Counted from the stretch's first letter, positions 41,296-55,047 are shown. The stretch: DNA of 64,000 bases from Neocallimastix lanati (nom. inval.) (GCA_016946835.1 JACVTC010000024.1:937501-1001500), one strand, 5' to 3'. Made by a program: numbers and translations. Notes: generated from the letters alone by a model not told the origin.

Positions 41296-41645
41296 AAGTA
41301 TTTATTTTTAATTTTGCTGAATAACAAAATATATATAAAAAAGTAATTACTGTCAAAAAAATTTTTTTCTAATAATCAAAAAAGTTTAATTTTAGCCAAT
41401 ACATTGTAAGATTTTTATCTTTTTTTAATTATCTATAAATATTAAAAAAAAAAAATTTTTTTTTTAATAATTAAATTATTTATAGAAAATATTAGAATAA
41501 AATAAAATAGTGTAACGTTTGAATACATAATTTTAAAAAAAATTTTTTTTTAAAATATATATAACTTTAAAAATATTTTATACTTTTTTTTTTAATAAAA
41601 ACTATAGCTTTCTAATATTTAATAAAATATATATAAATTTTTAAA

Positions 41646-42039
41646 ATGGAAACAAAGCAGGAAAATTCCGAAAAAAAGAATAGCTTTGTCTATTTAGATA
41701 TAGATGTTGGAGGAGAATATGGTATTACATAAAAATCCAAGCTTTTAATATTAAAATAATGTTATGTAATTAATATACATTTATATTTTTTTAATATTTT
41801 TGTATTATTTTAATTAATCAATTTCAAATGATTTTTCTTGAAATTTATATGTAAAATCTCTTTCTTTTACATTTTTAATAAATAGAGGGTAGAATTATTA
41901 TTGAATTATTTGAGAGCATTGCTCCAAAGACTTGTAAAAATTTTAAGGCTTTATGTACAGGTAACATAATTGTAATACTTTTTTATTTTTATTCTTTTTC
42001 CATTCTTCAATTATTTCTTTTTTTCTTCTATTTTTAAAA

Positions 42040-42090
<51 letters not shown>

Positions 42091-43049
42091 AACATAGAAT
42101 TATTATTAATTAGCTATTATTCTATTAATTAATATTTATATTTAATAAAATTTTAAATTTCATATTCATAAATGAAAATTTAATTAAAATAAAGGTGAAT
42201 GTGAAAGAAATGGAAAGAAATTGTCATACAAAGGCTCAATTTTCTATAGAGTTATGAAAGGTTTTATTATTCAGGGTGGTGATATTGATAATAATGATGG
42301 TACTGGTGGTGAATCAATTTATGGAAAATACTTTGATGGTTAGTACAAAAAAAAATATATATATATTATCAAAGTTATAAAATAGTAATTAGTTTAAAAA
42401 ATAAAATAAAATAAATAAATAAATAAATAAATAAATAAAAGTTTATTTATCTAAAAATATATGAAATATTATCAAAATGTTTTTTTTTTCTTTTTTTTTA
42501 ATTATTACTATTATTATTAAATATGAATTTTATATATTATTGTATTATTAATTTAATATTATTCATTTAATAATATATATTATATATATATTTTAAAATA
42601 TAAAAAATGTAAAAAGATGAAACATTTGAAATTAAACATGAAGAAGGTATTGTTTCTATGGCAAATAATGGTAAAAATACAAATGGTTCACAATTTTTCA
42701 TTGTTACAGACTATGACATTGCTGAAATTGATGGACAAAACGTCGCTTTTGGAAAAGTTTATTCTGGTATGGATATTGTAAAATCTATTGAATCTCAAAG
42801 AACTATATCTATTGAAGGAAGAGGTGAAAAACCAATTGATGATTGTGTTATATCTGATTGTGGTGTATGGGAAGAAGGAATGAAAAAAATTGGTCCAGAA
42901 GATGGTTATCCACTTTATCCAAGTAAGAATTTTAATAAATTATTACAAAAATAATATATTAATAAATAGTTAAATTTTAGTTTAAAGTAAAAATATGATC
43001 AATATAAATAATTAAATATATGCAAATATATACTAATATTAATATATAC

Positions 43050-43093
<44 letters not shown>

Positions 43094-43920
43094 TTTTAAT
43101 AAATTTATAGGATATTATGAAGCAGAAAATCCAAATTACCTTGAAATTGCTCAAGAAATAAAAAAAGATGGTAACAACAAATTTTGTACATCTAATTATA
43201 AATCAGCTGTTAAAGCATATAAAAAGGTAATGTTTATAAATAATATAACAATAATTAAGTAATTATTTTAATTCGCTCGAAATAATAGTTAAATTTAAAT
43301 AAATAAATAAATAAATAATGGTAATAATAATAGTAATGATACTAAAAAAAAATAAATAATAAATGATAATATAGGCTCTTCGTTATTTAATGTACTTTTC
43401 ATATCCAAGTTCTGAAGAAGGAGCTGAAATTGCTAATACTTTCCATAAACTTTCTATTTCATTACATTTAAATCAAGCTGCATCTTACATTAAAATGAAA
43501 GATTATGAACCAGCTATTACAGAATGTATTATTGTTCTTGATCATCCAAAAGCATTAAAAGGAGATAAAATTAAAGCAAATTACAGAAAAGGTGTATGCT
43601 TTTTTGAACAGCAAAAATATCAAGATGCTTTGGACAGCTTTAAAAAAGCTTCTGAATTAGATGGAGGAAAGGATTCAGCTATTAAAAAGTATCTCCGTGA
43701 AGCTACTGCTAAAGTTAAAGAAGAAAAAGAATTATTAAAAAATATGAGTAAGGGAATTAGTGAAACAAAAGATGATGAAAAGAGCAAAACTATTAACTTT
43801 AGTTTAGTTCCAGAAGATGATGCCAAAGACGAAAATGATACGGAAGAATCTAAAGATAATTTAGATAATGAAAAAGTTACTGAAGAATCAAAGAATGAAG
43901 TCAATGTTAAGGAAGCATAA
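41646..43920 (+). CDS. PPID: Cyclophilin-40-type peptidyl-prolyl isomerase with TPR domain
   Basis: Exons: 41646-41721, 41886-41960, 42195-42338, 42617-42922, 43111-43226 and 43375-43920; 420 aa, all GT-AG. Residues about 14-190 form the cyclophilin domain ([54 protein letters not shown]). Residues about 205-360 form TPR helices ([52 protein letters not shown]), the arrangement of Cyp40/Cpr6/Cpr7, which dock on the C-terminus of Hsp90. An acidic tail follows. The catalytic Arg, Phe and Gln of the [10 protein letters not shown] motif are kept. The positions equivalent to human CypA Trp121 and His126 appear to be Glu and Asn, so cyclosporin binding and perhaps activity may be reduced. The role as an Hsp90 co-chaperone is inferred from architecture. 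Confidence 0.95.
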
Positions 43921-44450
43921 ATAAATTTATATAATATAATCATTCAATTAATCAATTAATAATTATAACTAATATATTATTTTCATTATATAATTATCAC
44001 AACCAATTATGTTATTAATGATAAAAAAAATATTATATTTCTTTTCTTTTGTTTATTTATTTTTTTTTTTTTTTTTTTTTTTTTTAATAAAAAAAAAAAT
44101 AAAAATAAAAATGTAAATAATAATAAAAGCAATATTTTTTTTTGCATATAATCAAATAAAAAATAAAAATAAAAATAAAAATAAAATAAGATATAAATTT
44201 ATATTAATTATATATGAATATAAAATTAAAGGTAAAATTAAAGGTATTAAATAAATAGAAATTATTAAACAAAATAAATAATAAATAAATAAATAAAAAT
44301 AATTATAAACGTTATAAATATATATATATATATAAGTAAAAAAATTTTTTTGAAATTTTCTAAAATATTTTCTTTAAACAGTTGTTTTATTTTATATAAA
44401 ACATATATATATAAGATTAAATATGTATTAATATCTATAATTATATTTTT

Positions 44451-44499
<49 letters not shown>

Positions 44500-44805
44500 A
44501 CAAAAAAAGTAAATTTTTGATGTAGTAGTGAAATTTTTTTTAAAGAATTTTTTTTATTAATATAATGGAAAAAATCTTTTAAATTATTAAAAAATCAATA
44601 CATATTAAAATTACCATTAACAATAATAATAAATGAAATAAATTAACCGTAATTATTAATAATGTAATTTCATTATTTCATTTTAAATTTTTATTATTTT
44701 TATTTATATATAAATATGTATTTAATATATATATATTTTTAATGTTTGAAAATCAACTTTAAAATATTAATATAATTAATAATAAATAAAATAAATAAAA
44801 TTACA

Positions 44806-44845
<40 letters not shown>

Positions 44846-45347
44846 TACTTAATATAAAATAAATATTTAAAGAAAATGTTTTAAGAAATTGTAGTAAATA
44901 TCCAAAAAAAAAAAAAAAAAAAAACAATTAAAAAACAATTAAAAAACAATTTATAAAATAATAAAAAAACAAAACCAATATACCAAAATTTACTTAATAT
45001 ATAGAAGTATATTTTCGTAATCACTTTTATTACAATATTAACATAAATTAGAAATAAAAGAAATAAAAACTATTCATTAATGTAAATAAAATCATTAATT
45101 CTAATTTTTTTTTTAAAAAAAAAATATATATATATATAATATAATATAATATAATATAATATAATATAATTAACTATTTAATAAATTTCATTGATATATA
45201 CTTATAAAACACAATGTATATTTTTATATTTATATTTATTATTTTTATTCTTTTTTTAAACAAACAACTAAAAGAAAAAAAAGTAATATAATAAATAAAT
45301 AACCAATAAAATATCTGATTTATTATACATAAAATATATAATTGACA
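43921..45347. other. Intergenic, no gene seen
   Basis: Homopolymer and dinucleotide runs, including a ~40-nt T tract at about 44457-44498. No coding signal. Confidence 0.65.
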
Positions 45348-47001
45348 ATGCCATTAAGTTTAATACAAAAAGATGATTCAATACCTTTTTTTTTTGCCGG
45401 AATATTAGTTGGTTTATCAACAATAGTGGCGTATAATCTTTTACTTCCAAAAATAAAAATATTACAACAGGAAGTTCCGCATATATATACAAATATTGCA
45501 GAAAAATTTGAAGGTTGGTTTTATAGTACTAAGTTTAAAATCAAAATTAAAACCATTATATGAGTATACTAATATTGAATTTTTAAAAATTTTTAAATTT
45601 AAATAAAAACCAATAAAATAAAAGAAAAAAGTCGGTATAAAAATGAAAATGTAAATGAAGAAAGTAATATTAAAAAACAATCTTAAAAAAAATATATATA
45701 TAAATATATTTTATGTATTTTTTTATATGAAATTTAACATTATTGGAAATTATTAAATAAATAATACATCAAATTCAATTATGATAATAGGTGATGATAC
45801 AGAATATTCTAATGAAGATAGTTTTGCTGATTCAGAAGATGAAGATGATGAGGTTGACGATGACGATGAAATTGAAAATGGATATACCGAAGAAAGTCAA
45901 AGTTTATTAACATTACTTTATTCAATAGCAGAAGATCAAGCGAGAAAAGGTAATATGTGAAACAAAAGGAATAAAAAATATAAATTTATATTAATATGTA
46001 ATTTTTTTTTTATCAATATTTAAAATGATATATTTTAAGAATGAAATTTAATAAAATAAAAATTAGATAAAAAAAAGTAATAATTAGTTTTTATATTTTT
46101 TAATGACAATAGCAACGATAGCAATTGATTAATTTACTGATAATTTTTTATATTTTTTAATAACAATAGCAACAATAGCAATTAATTAATTTACTGATAA
46201 TATATTTTTTTATTTTATTAATAATATATTTAAATAGAGGGTTATATTCATCGTTCAATTATATGTAATAATTGTGGTGAACAAATTCAAGGTTTTAGAT
46301 ACAAATGTACAAATTGTGTAGATTACGATTTATGCGAAACTTGTGAAGCCTTAGGTGTTCATTACATAACTCATGTATTTTTAAAAATAAGGATTTCAAT
46401 TCCACCATTAGCAAATCCACGTTCTGCTCTTCTTCCAATATTCTATCCTGGAAATGATTTTATATCAAAATCATTAGATGAAAAGGAACTTCAAAGATTA
46501 CATTTAAAAACTCATTGTAATTATTAAATAATATATTTCTATTAGGTTTTAATAAAAAAAAAAAAAGTTTAAATAATATTTTATTTCTAATTTCATTTAA
46601 AAATATTAATTTTAAATAATATTTAGTTGATATCGTTGAATTAGAAGCCTTTTATGATCAGTATAATTCATTATCGACATTTGAAGGTGAAGGTGGAGGT
46701 ATTACACATAGTACATTTGAACTTTGTCTTGGTCCATTAAGTTTAGAAAAGAATTTAATTATTGAAAGGTTATTTAGATTTTTTGATCAAAATCATGATG
46801 GAATCATTAATTTTGAAGAATTAGTATGTGGATTATCAATATTATGTAAAGGAAGTTTAGATGAAAGAATTAAACGTACGTAACAAATGTTATAAAGTAT
46901 ATATAAGTATATATAATTAAAGTAAAAAAAAAAAAAAAAAAAAAAATATATCAAATATAGAAAATTAAAACTATTTATATATGTATATATATATGCTTTT
47001 T

Positions 47002-47040
<39 letters not shown>

Positions 47041-48019
47041 TATTATGTACATATATAATATATATATAAAAGATACATTTATTGGTTATGATTTAGATGA
47101 AGATGGTAAAATTAGTCGTTCTGAACTTCATAAAATGCTTACCGCTTACTTTAAATTGAGTATGAATTTAGTAAGAGATGTTGTTAAAATTATGGAAGAA
47201 GGAATTATGGAGAGTTTTGATGATGAAGCAAGTAAACCTGTATCATCAGTTTTTGCTGCGCCTATTCCTTCTAGTAATAACAATTTTGATGAAAAAGAAA
47301 AGAAAGGAAAGGGTAGTTATGGAGATAATGGTTCTATAGAAGATGAATATAGTGAAATTAATGTTAGTACAGGTGATCTTAATATTAGTTACGAAAAGGC
47401 TAAAGAAAAGACAAAGCTATCTAAAGAAATAAAATATGATAATGTTGAAGATCAAATATTTGCGGCAACTGCAGATATCGATAAAATAAAGAAAAAGTTA
47501 AATTTTGAAGATATAAATGAAGAGAATAATGGGAATGATATCAATTTCTCTAATACTAATAATAAGAAAACTGGGGTTTCATTAGTTATACCACCAAGTA
47601 ATAACAGTAGGATAAATAGTGGTAATAATAGTTCATTAGCATCAGCTTCAACGTCAGCCCCAACATCATCTAACCCATATAATAGACTTAGGCAAAAAAG
47701 AAGTAGTATAAGCCTATCAGCAGATGCATCAAAAAGAAATAGTCTATCTCTATCTGCAGATACATCAAGTGCGTTACAAACACAAGCTAACCTAATTACT
47801 AAAATAAATAAAAAACATCATGAAGTATATAACCGTTCAAACAATCTACCAGTAATGGAGGCTATGTCTCAAGATACTATAGAAGAAGTTGTTAATAAAA
47901 CATTTACTTTGGCAAATGCTAAAAATAAGGATTATTTAACATTTGAGGAATTCCAAAGAGTAGCAGAATCTGATATTACAATATTAGCTTGGTTTGAAGC
48001 ATTAGGATCCGTTTTTTAA
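45348..48019 (+). CDS. Membrane-anchored ZZ zinc-finger and EF-hand protein
   Basis: Exons: 45348-45513, 45791-45949, 46238-46516, 46627-46875 and 47073-48019; 599 aa, all introns phase 1. Residues about 13-35 form one hydrophobic segment (IPFFFAGILVGLSTIVAYNL), then an acidic stretch (57-85). A ZZ zinc finger lies at about 118-155 (CNNCGEQIQGFRYKCTNC, then CETCEALGVHYITH). Canonical EF-hand loops are at about 255 (DQNHDGIINFEE) and 291 (DLDEDGKISRSE). A Ser/Asn-rich, poorly conserved region precedes a final degenerate EF-like motif near the C-terminus (LTFEEFQRVAES). The order TM - acidic - LLYSIAEDQAR - ZZ - NPR...YPG - EF-hands recalls a conserved but little-studied fungal family. A calcium-responsive adaptor on an organelle or ER membrane is a plausible but unproven role. 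Confidence 0.88.
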
Positions 48020-48709
48020 TTTAATACTTTAAGGAAAATAATATTATTATTTTATTATTTCTACTGTTATTAATTAAAGTAACAATATAATTGTTAAACT
48101 TTTAATAATCATATTATTATTCACTTTTTTTTTTTTTTTCTTTACGTATTGACGTATTGACACTGATATATATTATCTTAAGTTTATATATACCAAATGT
48201 ATTAATAATGAAATTAAAATAATATTAAATATAAAATATTTAAATTAAAAACAAAAGTGTTAAGTGTTAATTCCAATTAAAATAAATAACAAATAGCAAC
48301 GAAATAAAACACAACAAAACAAAAAATAAAAACATTATGTTAAAAAAAAAATAAAAAAAAAAAAAAAAAGAAAAGAAAAAGAATATAAAAAATATAGATA
48401 AAGTAAATTTTAATTAATATAAATAAATAAAGATAAATGATAAAAATGATAAATATAATAAAATTTTAAATGATTTAAATAAACCAAAAATACCATCCAT
48501 TATATAATTAATGGAATAATAATTATAATTAAATCATCAATAAACAGAAAAATTAATAAAGTTAAAAATCCATTTATAACTAATTTTATAATATCAATAT
48601 ATATAATATATATATTTGAAAAATAATTTCCAAATATCATATGTTTTGAATTTTATATAATTTTACCAAATATTTCTTGTTTTATTTATTTATTTATTTA
48701 TTTATCTGT

Positions 48710-48745
<36 letters not shown>

Positions 48746-49000
48746 ATTTTATTTTATTTTTATTTTTATTATTATTTTTTTTTTTTTTTTTTTTTAAATT
48801 TATTCCTCATAGTATTTCTAATGAATTCTCTATTAACATAATCTATATTATAATATAGGTATTATATAAACAAGTTAAAAATCTATAAAAAAAAAAAAAA
48901 AAAAAAAAAGATTTAAATTTTTATTATTACTTAAATTAATTTGAAAATATATATATATTTTTAAATTATTATTCTTACTAATATCTTGTCTCTCTTCTTG
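48020..49000. other. Intergenic, no gene seen
   Basis: A/T-rich with TTTA repeats at about 48681-48745 and homopolymer runs. Nothing coding was recognised. Confidence 0.65.
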
Positions 49001-49019
49001 AGACTTTTAACTTCATAAA

Positions 49020-49674
49020 TCACTTTTAATACGGTGAAGATCTTCATTTACATGTTTCTCTATAATATATTCAACTAATTCAAGGGAAAAAATTTCATCA
49101 TGTTTTATTAAATCTTATGGTTTGTAGAAATCATTGTAATCTGTAAGTGGTTCCTCAGTATACTTCTTTTTATCTTAGCCTGTTATATTACAAAAAAAGC
49201 CTACAATATTTATCACCACAAGCCTTAGCAATTAATAGTTTAGAAAAAAAAATGTTAAATTACATAAAGATGTAACTGAACTTTTAATTCATTCCTATGC
49301 CTTTGAAAGTGATGTTCGTGGATTAAAGAAGCTTATTGATAAATTTTATCATAAAGCCTTCTTAAAGTTAGTTAAAACTAAAGAATCGAAAAAAAAAAAA
49401 AAAAAAAGAAAAAAATAATGAACCGAAAAAATATAAAATTAGATATTAATATGAAAAACTTGATGGATTATGGGTTTAGCACAGATTTTCATTTATGGAC
49501 CTTGGCTTAATATTGAATCTACTCTTGATAGATCATTATCTTATTACAATTCTATTAGCAAAAAGGGTTTCTCAATTTCACAATTTAATCAAACTGGTCA
49601 ATTTGGTAATGTAATGAAGGAAAGTTCTATTATTACTTATACTTTTACTAAATCTTTTTTATTAAAACATGATC

Positions 49675-49744
<70 letters not shown>

Positions 49745-50368
49745 CATATTCTTCTAATACGCTTCTATTCTTCTATTTATATGCATGTTCCAGAGGGTGC
49801 TACAACAAAAGATAGTAATATTATATATATATATATATATATATAATATTTATATATATTTAATTATATAATATTGATAAAGCAATATTAATTTTTTTCT
49901 ATTACTAAAAAATAATTATATATTTAAAAAAAAAAAAGAGCACTGCTGATTGTACAATTTTTACCGCGTTATTATCATTAGCAATGAATTAATCAGTGAA
50001 TGCTATGACCGATGAAATCACTTTAACTAGAAAAAATCTAAAAGATTCGTGGACTAAGAGGTAAAATAAACTAAATAAAATAAAATAAATAAGTGAATAT
50101 CACTCATTTAAATATTTAATACAATTTTTAATATTTTATTTTATCCGTTTAATAAAATATTTTTAAATAAAAAAAAAAAGAAAAAAAGAACTATTACTGC
50201 TAAAAGATCAGGTGTTAAATACATTTTATTCCCAGAAATGATTGGGATAAATTCACTGAATATATTAAAGTAGGTATTACTGGTATTCTAGTTGGTTGTT
50301 AGTTGATATGAAGAAATTTTCAATTTTGTCTTTGATAGAGATGATGTTAATATTAAGATTATAAAATA
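49020..50368 (+). pseudogene. Lon protease pseudogene (C-terminal half)
   Basis: Ordered fragments of an ATP-dependent Lon protease are visible. SDVRGLKKLIDKFYHKA (about 49310-49360) comes from the sensor/helical region. MGLAQIF and TGQFGNVMKESSIITYTF (49470-49665), MHVPEGATTKDS (about 49780), ADCTIFTALLSLAMN (about 49945), MTDEITLTRK (about 50010) and TITAKRSGVKYILFPEM (about 50190) come from the protease domain. The catalytic Ser of the PSAG motif appears to be Thr, and stops occur between and within pieces. A/T-rich spacers with AG and GT borders lie between pieces, for example before 49938 and at 50061, so this is a decayed duplicate that kept introns, not a retrocopy. The part upstream of 49250 is too eroded to assign. 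Confidence 0.82.
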
Positions 50369-50762
50369 AGAATAAAATTAACATTAAAAAATATATATAA
50401 TTTACAATATAGTAAACACATAAATAATCCTTGTGAATATAAATTACAGAATTAACAAATTTATATAATATACTATAAATAAAATATAAATATAATGATT
50501 CTATTATATTTTACTAAAATTTTGTATCAATAAATACAAATATTTAGTTAAAAAATATAAAAAAAAAAAAAAAATAAAAAATAAAAATAAAAATAAAAAT
50601 AAAAATTAAAATAATATTGAAATATAATAATAATAACTAAAATATATATAATATTAGAAATAGTATAAAAAAAAAATTTAATGATTATCTAATTCATTTA
50701 ATTCATTTAAATTAAATATTTTATTTATCCATTTAATTTATTAATTTATTAATAATCTTATA
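50369..50762. other. Intergenic between the Lon relic and the TPR gene
   Basis: A/T-rich sequence shared as 3' flank by a plus-strand relic and a minus-strand gene. No further feature. Confidence 0.65.
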
Positions 50763-51218
50763 TTATACATGATGATGCTTTATTATTTCATCCATCCAAT
50801 AATCTAAATTTTTATATCTTATTTCGTTAGCTGTTTCCAAATTTTTATTAATATTTCTACATTCTTTCCATTCATAAGCTATTTTTTCAAAAGTGTTAAT
50901 TCCATATATTTTAAGGGCTAATATGCAATAGTTATAAGTTATAGTAATATCATCTAAATATAGATTTATATACATAAAATATGAGTAATAATGTTAAAAA
51001 ATAAAATTATTATAATATAAAAATATACTAATACTAATAAATTATATATTTACTTGGTCTTAATAAATATGCCACTTTTGACGAATTAAAGGCTTGTCTT
51101 AATTTTCCAAGGGTATAATAACTATATGACAAATGCCAATGAACAATTGACTATATATTAACATAAAAATAATAATAATAATAATTAGTTATTTTTGATA
51201 TACATATGAAAATGGAAA

Positions 51219-51262
<44 letters not shown>

Positions 51263-52471
51263 TTTTCTTTTCTATATTTACCAATATATAATTTTGATTT
51301 GCTAAATTATCACAAAAATCTTTACATAATATCTTATCCATTTTCATGTACTTATATATGATACCATAATCTTTTTCGATATTTTCTTTTTCAAATTCAA
51401 CAGAAATATCATATTTGTCATTTGAATTTTGAATTTCTATTTCATTTTGACTTTCATTCCTATTTTTTATTAAAGTAGATATTAATTCATTAGAAAATAT
51501 AGCTTCGTCATTCTCTTTCAAAAAACTTTTATTTGAGGAGGAATTAACAAAATTTATATAATTTTTAATGTTTTCAAGAATTCTTATTCCTTTATTTAAT
51601 AATTTAAGATTGTTTTGATAGTATATTAATATTTCTGAATAATATATTGATCCAATAATATCGTATGGTTCATTACTTATTATTATAATAAATATATCAA
51701 GAGCTTTTTCAATATTTTTATTATCAATTAAATAACGTAAAACATTTCTAAATAAATAAAGAATGGAAACATCATCATTTTTATTAGATATTTTAAATAG
51801 AATGTCTTTTTTAAAGCTAATACTATTTATATAATCCATAATATCTTCTTCGTATTGAGTTTCACATAACAGTTGAAACATCCTTAAAAATACTAAATTT
51901 ATTGGTATATCTTGTATTATTCTCCCTTTTTGATATATAATCTTCTTTTAATAATATTAAAAAAAAAAAAAAAAATAAAAAAAAAAAAATAAAAAAAGAA
52001 TAAAAATAATTAATTGTATAAATTAATAAATGTCAAATTAAAACAAAAACAAAAAAAATAATTAATTATATAAATTAATAAATATCAAATTAAAACAAAA
52101 AATAAAAAAAAATAAAAAAAAATATAAAAAATATTAATAATAATACCTGTATTAATATAAATAAAATTTCCATTTGAGCTTCATTGTTATCTTGTTGTTT
52201 ATATATTAAATATAAATTCCATAAAGAATATTCATAATACATATTAGATTCAATGCATGCTCTAAATTTCATTATTGAATTATTAAATTTTTTCTTTATA
52301 TAAAATTTATTATGATAATTAATATTGTATAAATGCAAACAAAAATTTTATATCTATATGTAATTTATATTTATATTTATATTTATATTTAAATTTACAA
52401 AAACTTACAATATTATAGTAACAACATCCTTGCATCAGTGAAATAACTGAATCAAAATAATCTAACTTATA

Positions 52472-52502
<31 letters not shown>

Positions 52503-54731
52503 GAGTTATTAGAGTTATTATTATTAGAGTTATTAATATCATTATTAATATTATTATTATTCTCTTTATCAGTATCATTACTAATAATATTATTCACAAT
52601 ATTAATATTATTATTTTCGTTATTATTATTATAATTAACATTTATATTATCTTCAAAATTGTTCTTTTTTTGAATAAACCTCATTTTATAACAAAATTTT
52701 AGAATTTTTTTAGACTTTTTAAAAGAAAATAGTTTATAATACGAATAAGCTAATAGTAGCCATCCATTAAAAAAAATCTTCCCTGATTCTTTTAATGTAT
52801 TTAATTGTTTTTCAAAATACTCTAATTGATCGAATGATATATTAAAAAATTTTCCCCATGCTAAAATATAAATATTATAATAATTCGATATAATTGGTAT
52901 AATTATAGTATTTTGATAAGGAAAAAGATTTATGTTACAATTTATTACTTCAATATTAGGTAAAATTGTATCATGAAATATATTTGATGTAGGATATATT
53001 TTAGAATCATTAGAGTAATGTTCTAATTCATCATCAAGATGTTGATTAATTTCAAAAACACATTCTGATGAAAATATATTCAACTTTGATATATTACTTA
53101 ATAATTCCTGAAAAAAAAATATTGAGCTATCCTTTCTTTCTTGCCTAAGCATTAAACTTATTATTTTAATGTATATAAATACAATGTATTGAATCAATTC
53201 ATTACTCTTTCTTCGATTTCCATTTAAATTATTAATTAATTTCTCATCATCATTTTGTTGATGTTGAACAACAAAATTAAAAATTAAAAATAACTTCTCA
53301 GCTATAGGAATATTTAATAAATTTTTTATATCTTCATTGTTTAAAATATTTTTTAAATTAATTAAGTATTTATTAAATATATTATTATTATTATTATTAT
53401 TACTGAATTTTATTCGTTTAACACCTGTAATTGATATATCTGTTGTTAAATTATATTTTGTATTTAACCAACTTTTATTATATGATATTAATTGAATTAA
53501 ATAATTGGAATTAAAATAATCAAAAATATTTAAATATTTTATTCTGTTTTCTAATGAATCAGAAGATTGAATATAATTTTGATAAAAAATATGCATATAA
53601 AAAGAACCTAAAACAAAAATTATTTTTGAATATGTTTCTTCTGAATCTATAAAAATGAAAAAAAAAAAAAAAAAAAAAAAGAATAATAGAAAATATCAAA
53701 ATTAAAATTATTATTTCATTATTACTATTATTATTAATAATATAGTACTATTACAATTTCAAATTATGATAATACATTTAATGACATTAAGATAAATTTC
53801 AATTTCATTCAGTATTTTGTTTAGCTTTATTTCCTTTCTCTTTTATATTTACATTAATATTAATTATAAATATATATATATTAATAAGTGATATAAAATA
53901 CTAAAATTAAATATATATTAACAATTCTTATAAAATAATTCTTTACCTTAAATTTTATTAATAAATTGTTAATTCTAATATTCATTGAATCATATGATAA
54001 AGGATTAAATTCTAATAAGTTAATAATATTAAAAGAAATTATTTTTTATTAATTAATTTAACATCATAATTTCACAAACTTCTTGAAACTCAATTCTACT
54101 AACCATTTAATTTATTTTCCGAAATTTCATTAGCACCAAACATAAAGCATTCTAAATACCAATTTAATTTGTTTAATATTAAATTCAACTTTTTTCCATA
54201 AAGATTATTTAAATTATCACTAAGCCATGTTTTAATTACCCTAAATGCTAAATAATTGCCATTAATAGTTTCATCATTTTCGTGAAATAATTTCTTTTCA
54301 TCATTAATGTTATTATAATTTAATTCAATTCTCTTCTTTTTTCCTTCGTCATCTTTATTATTACTATTATCGGATTCCATTGGATTATGTTTATTATTAA
54401 CTTTATTTTGTATATTATGATTCATATCTTTAAATTCATTTGAAATTTCTTCTTTATCATTAATCAATATAATATCCTTCTTATTAAAAACTGAATAAAT
54501 TAATTTTTCAATTTCTTTGTCTATTTTATAATCATTATCATTTTCATCCATATAAATCATTAACAATTCAACATATATTTTAAAAGCATTTCTGTTTTTA
54601 ATTTTCCAAATATAATCCATAAACGAACAGTTACATTTTAATATATTATCACTAAAATTATTAATTGATAATGAATGTATGTTACATTTATAAAAATTAC
54701 ATTGGCTACATCTTTCTTCAACTAGCTCCAT
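50763..54731 (-). CDS. TPR-like helical protein, FANCG-like candidate, six exons
   Basis: Exons on the minus strand: 54731-54104, 53646-52409, 52293-52147, 51944-51282, 51150-51054 and 50953-50763; 987 aa, all GT-AG. It starts with a Cys-rich segment (CSQCNFYKCN) and has Asn-rich low-complexity inserts (near residues 300 and 580-610). TPR-like helices follow: FNGWLLLAYSYYKL, QGCCYYNIKKFNNSIMKFRA, YYEYSLWNLYLIYKQQ and HLSYSYYTLGKLRQAF. The order and spacing of the central and last TPR units resemble human FANCG (GSCHRKMGNPQRALLYL, then LYQQLGDTTAELESL; and at the end a TPR followed by EATALWWRL, here EKIAYEWKEC). FANCG belongs to the Fanconi anaemia core complex, which acts in interstrand crosslink repair. 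The resemblance is weak and was judged by eye; another TPR family remains possible. The gene model itself is well supported. Confidence 0.8.
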
Positions 54732-54960
54732 TATAATATATGTAATATTTTATATGCACTATTATATATTTAAAATATATATTTTTAACATTGAGAGATA
54801 CTTTTAAACTATATTTTTTAATAAAATGAGATTAAAATTACAAAATCAAATCAATCATATATATTTCTTATTTTATCCAAAAATTAAACATAATCATTTT
54901 TAAATATAAAAAAATTTTTTTTTCTTGCTAAGCACTTTTTTTATAAGTTTATTCACATTT

Positions 54961-54968
54961 TAATTAAT

Positions 54969-55047
<79 letters not shown>

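Noticed and set aside
43620-43943. A Ser-rich minus-strand frame opposite the end of the cyclophilin gene.
   Set aside because: It is antisense to the acidic Cyp40 tail, with no motif and no splice signals of its own.
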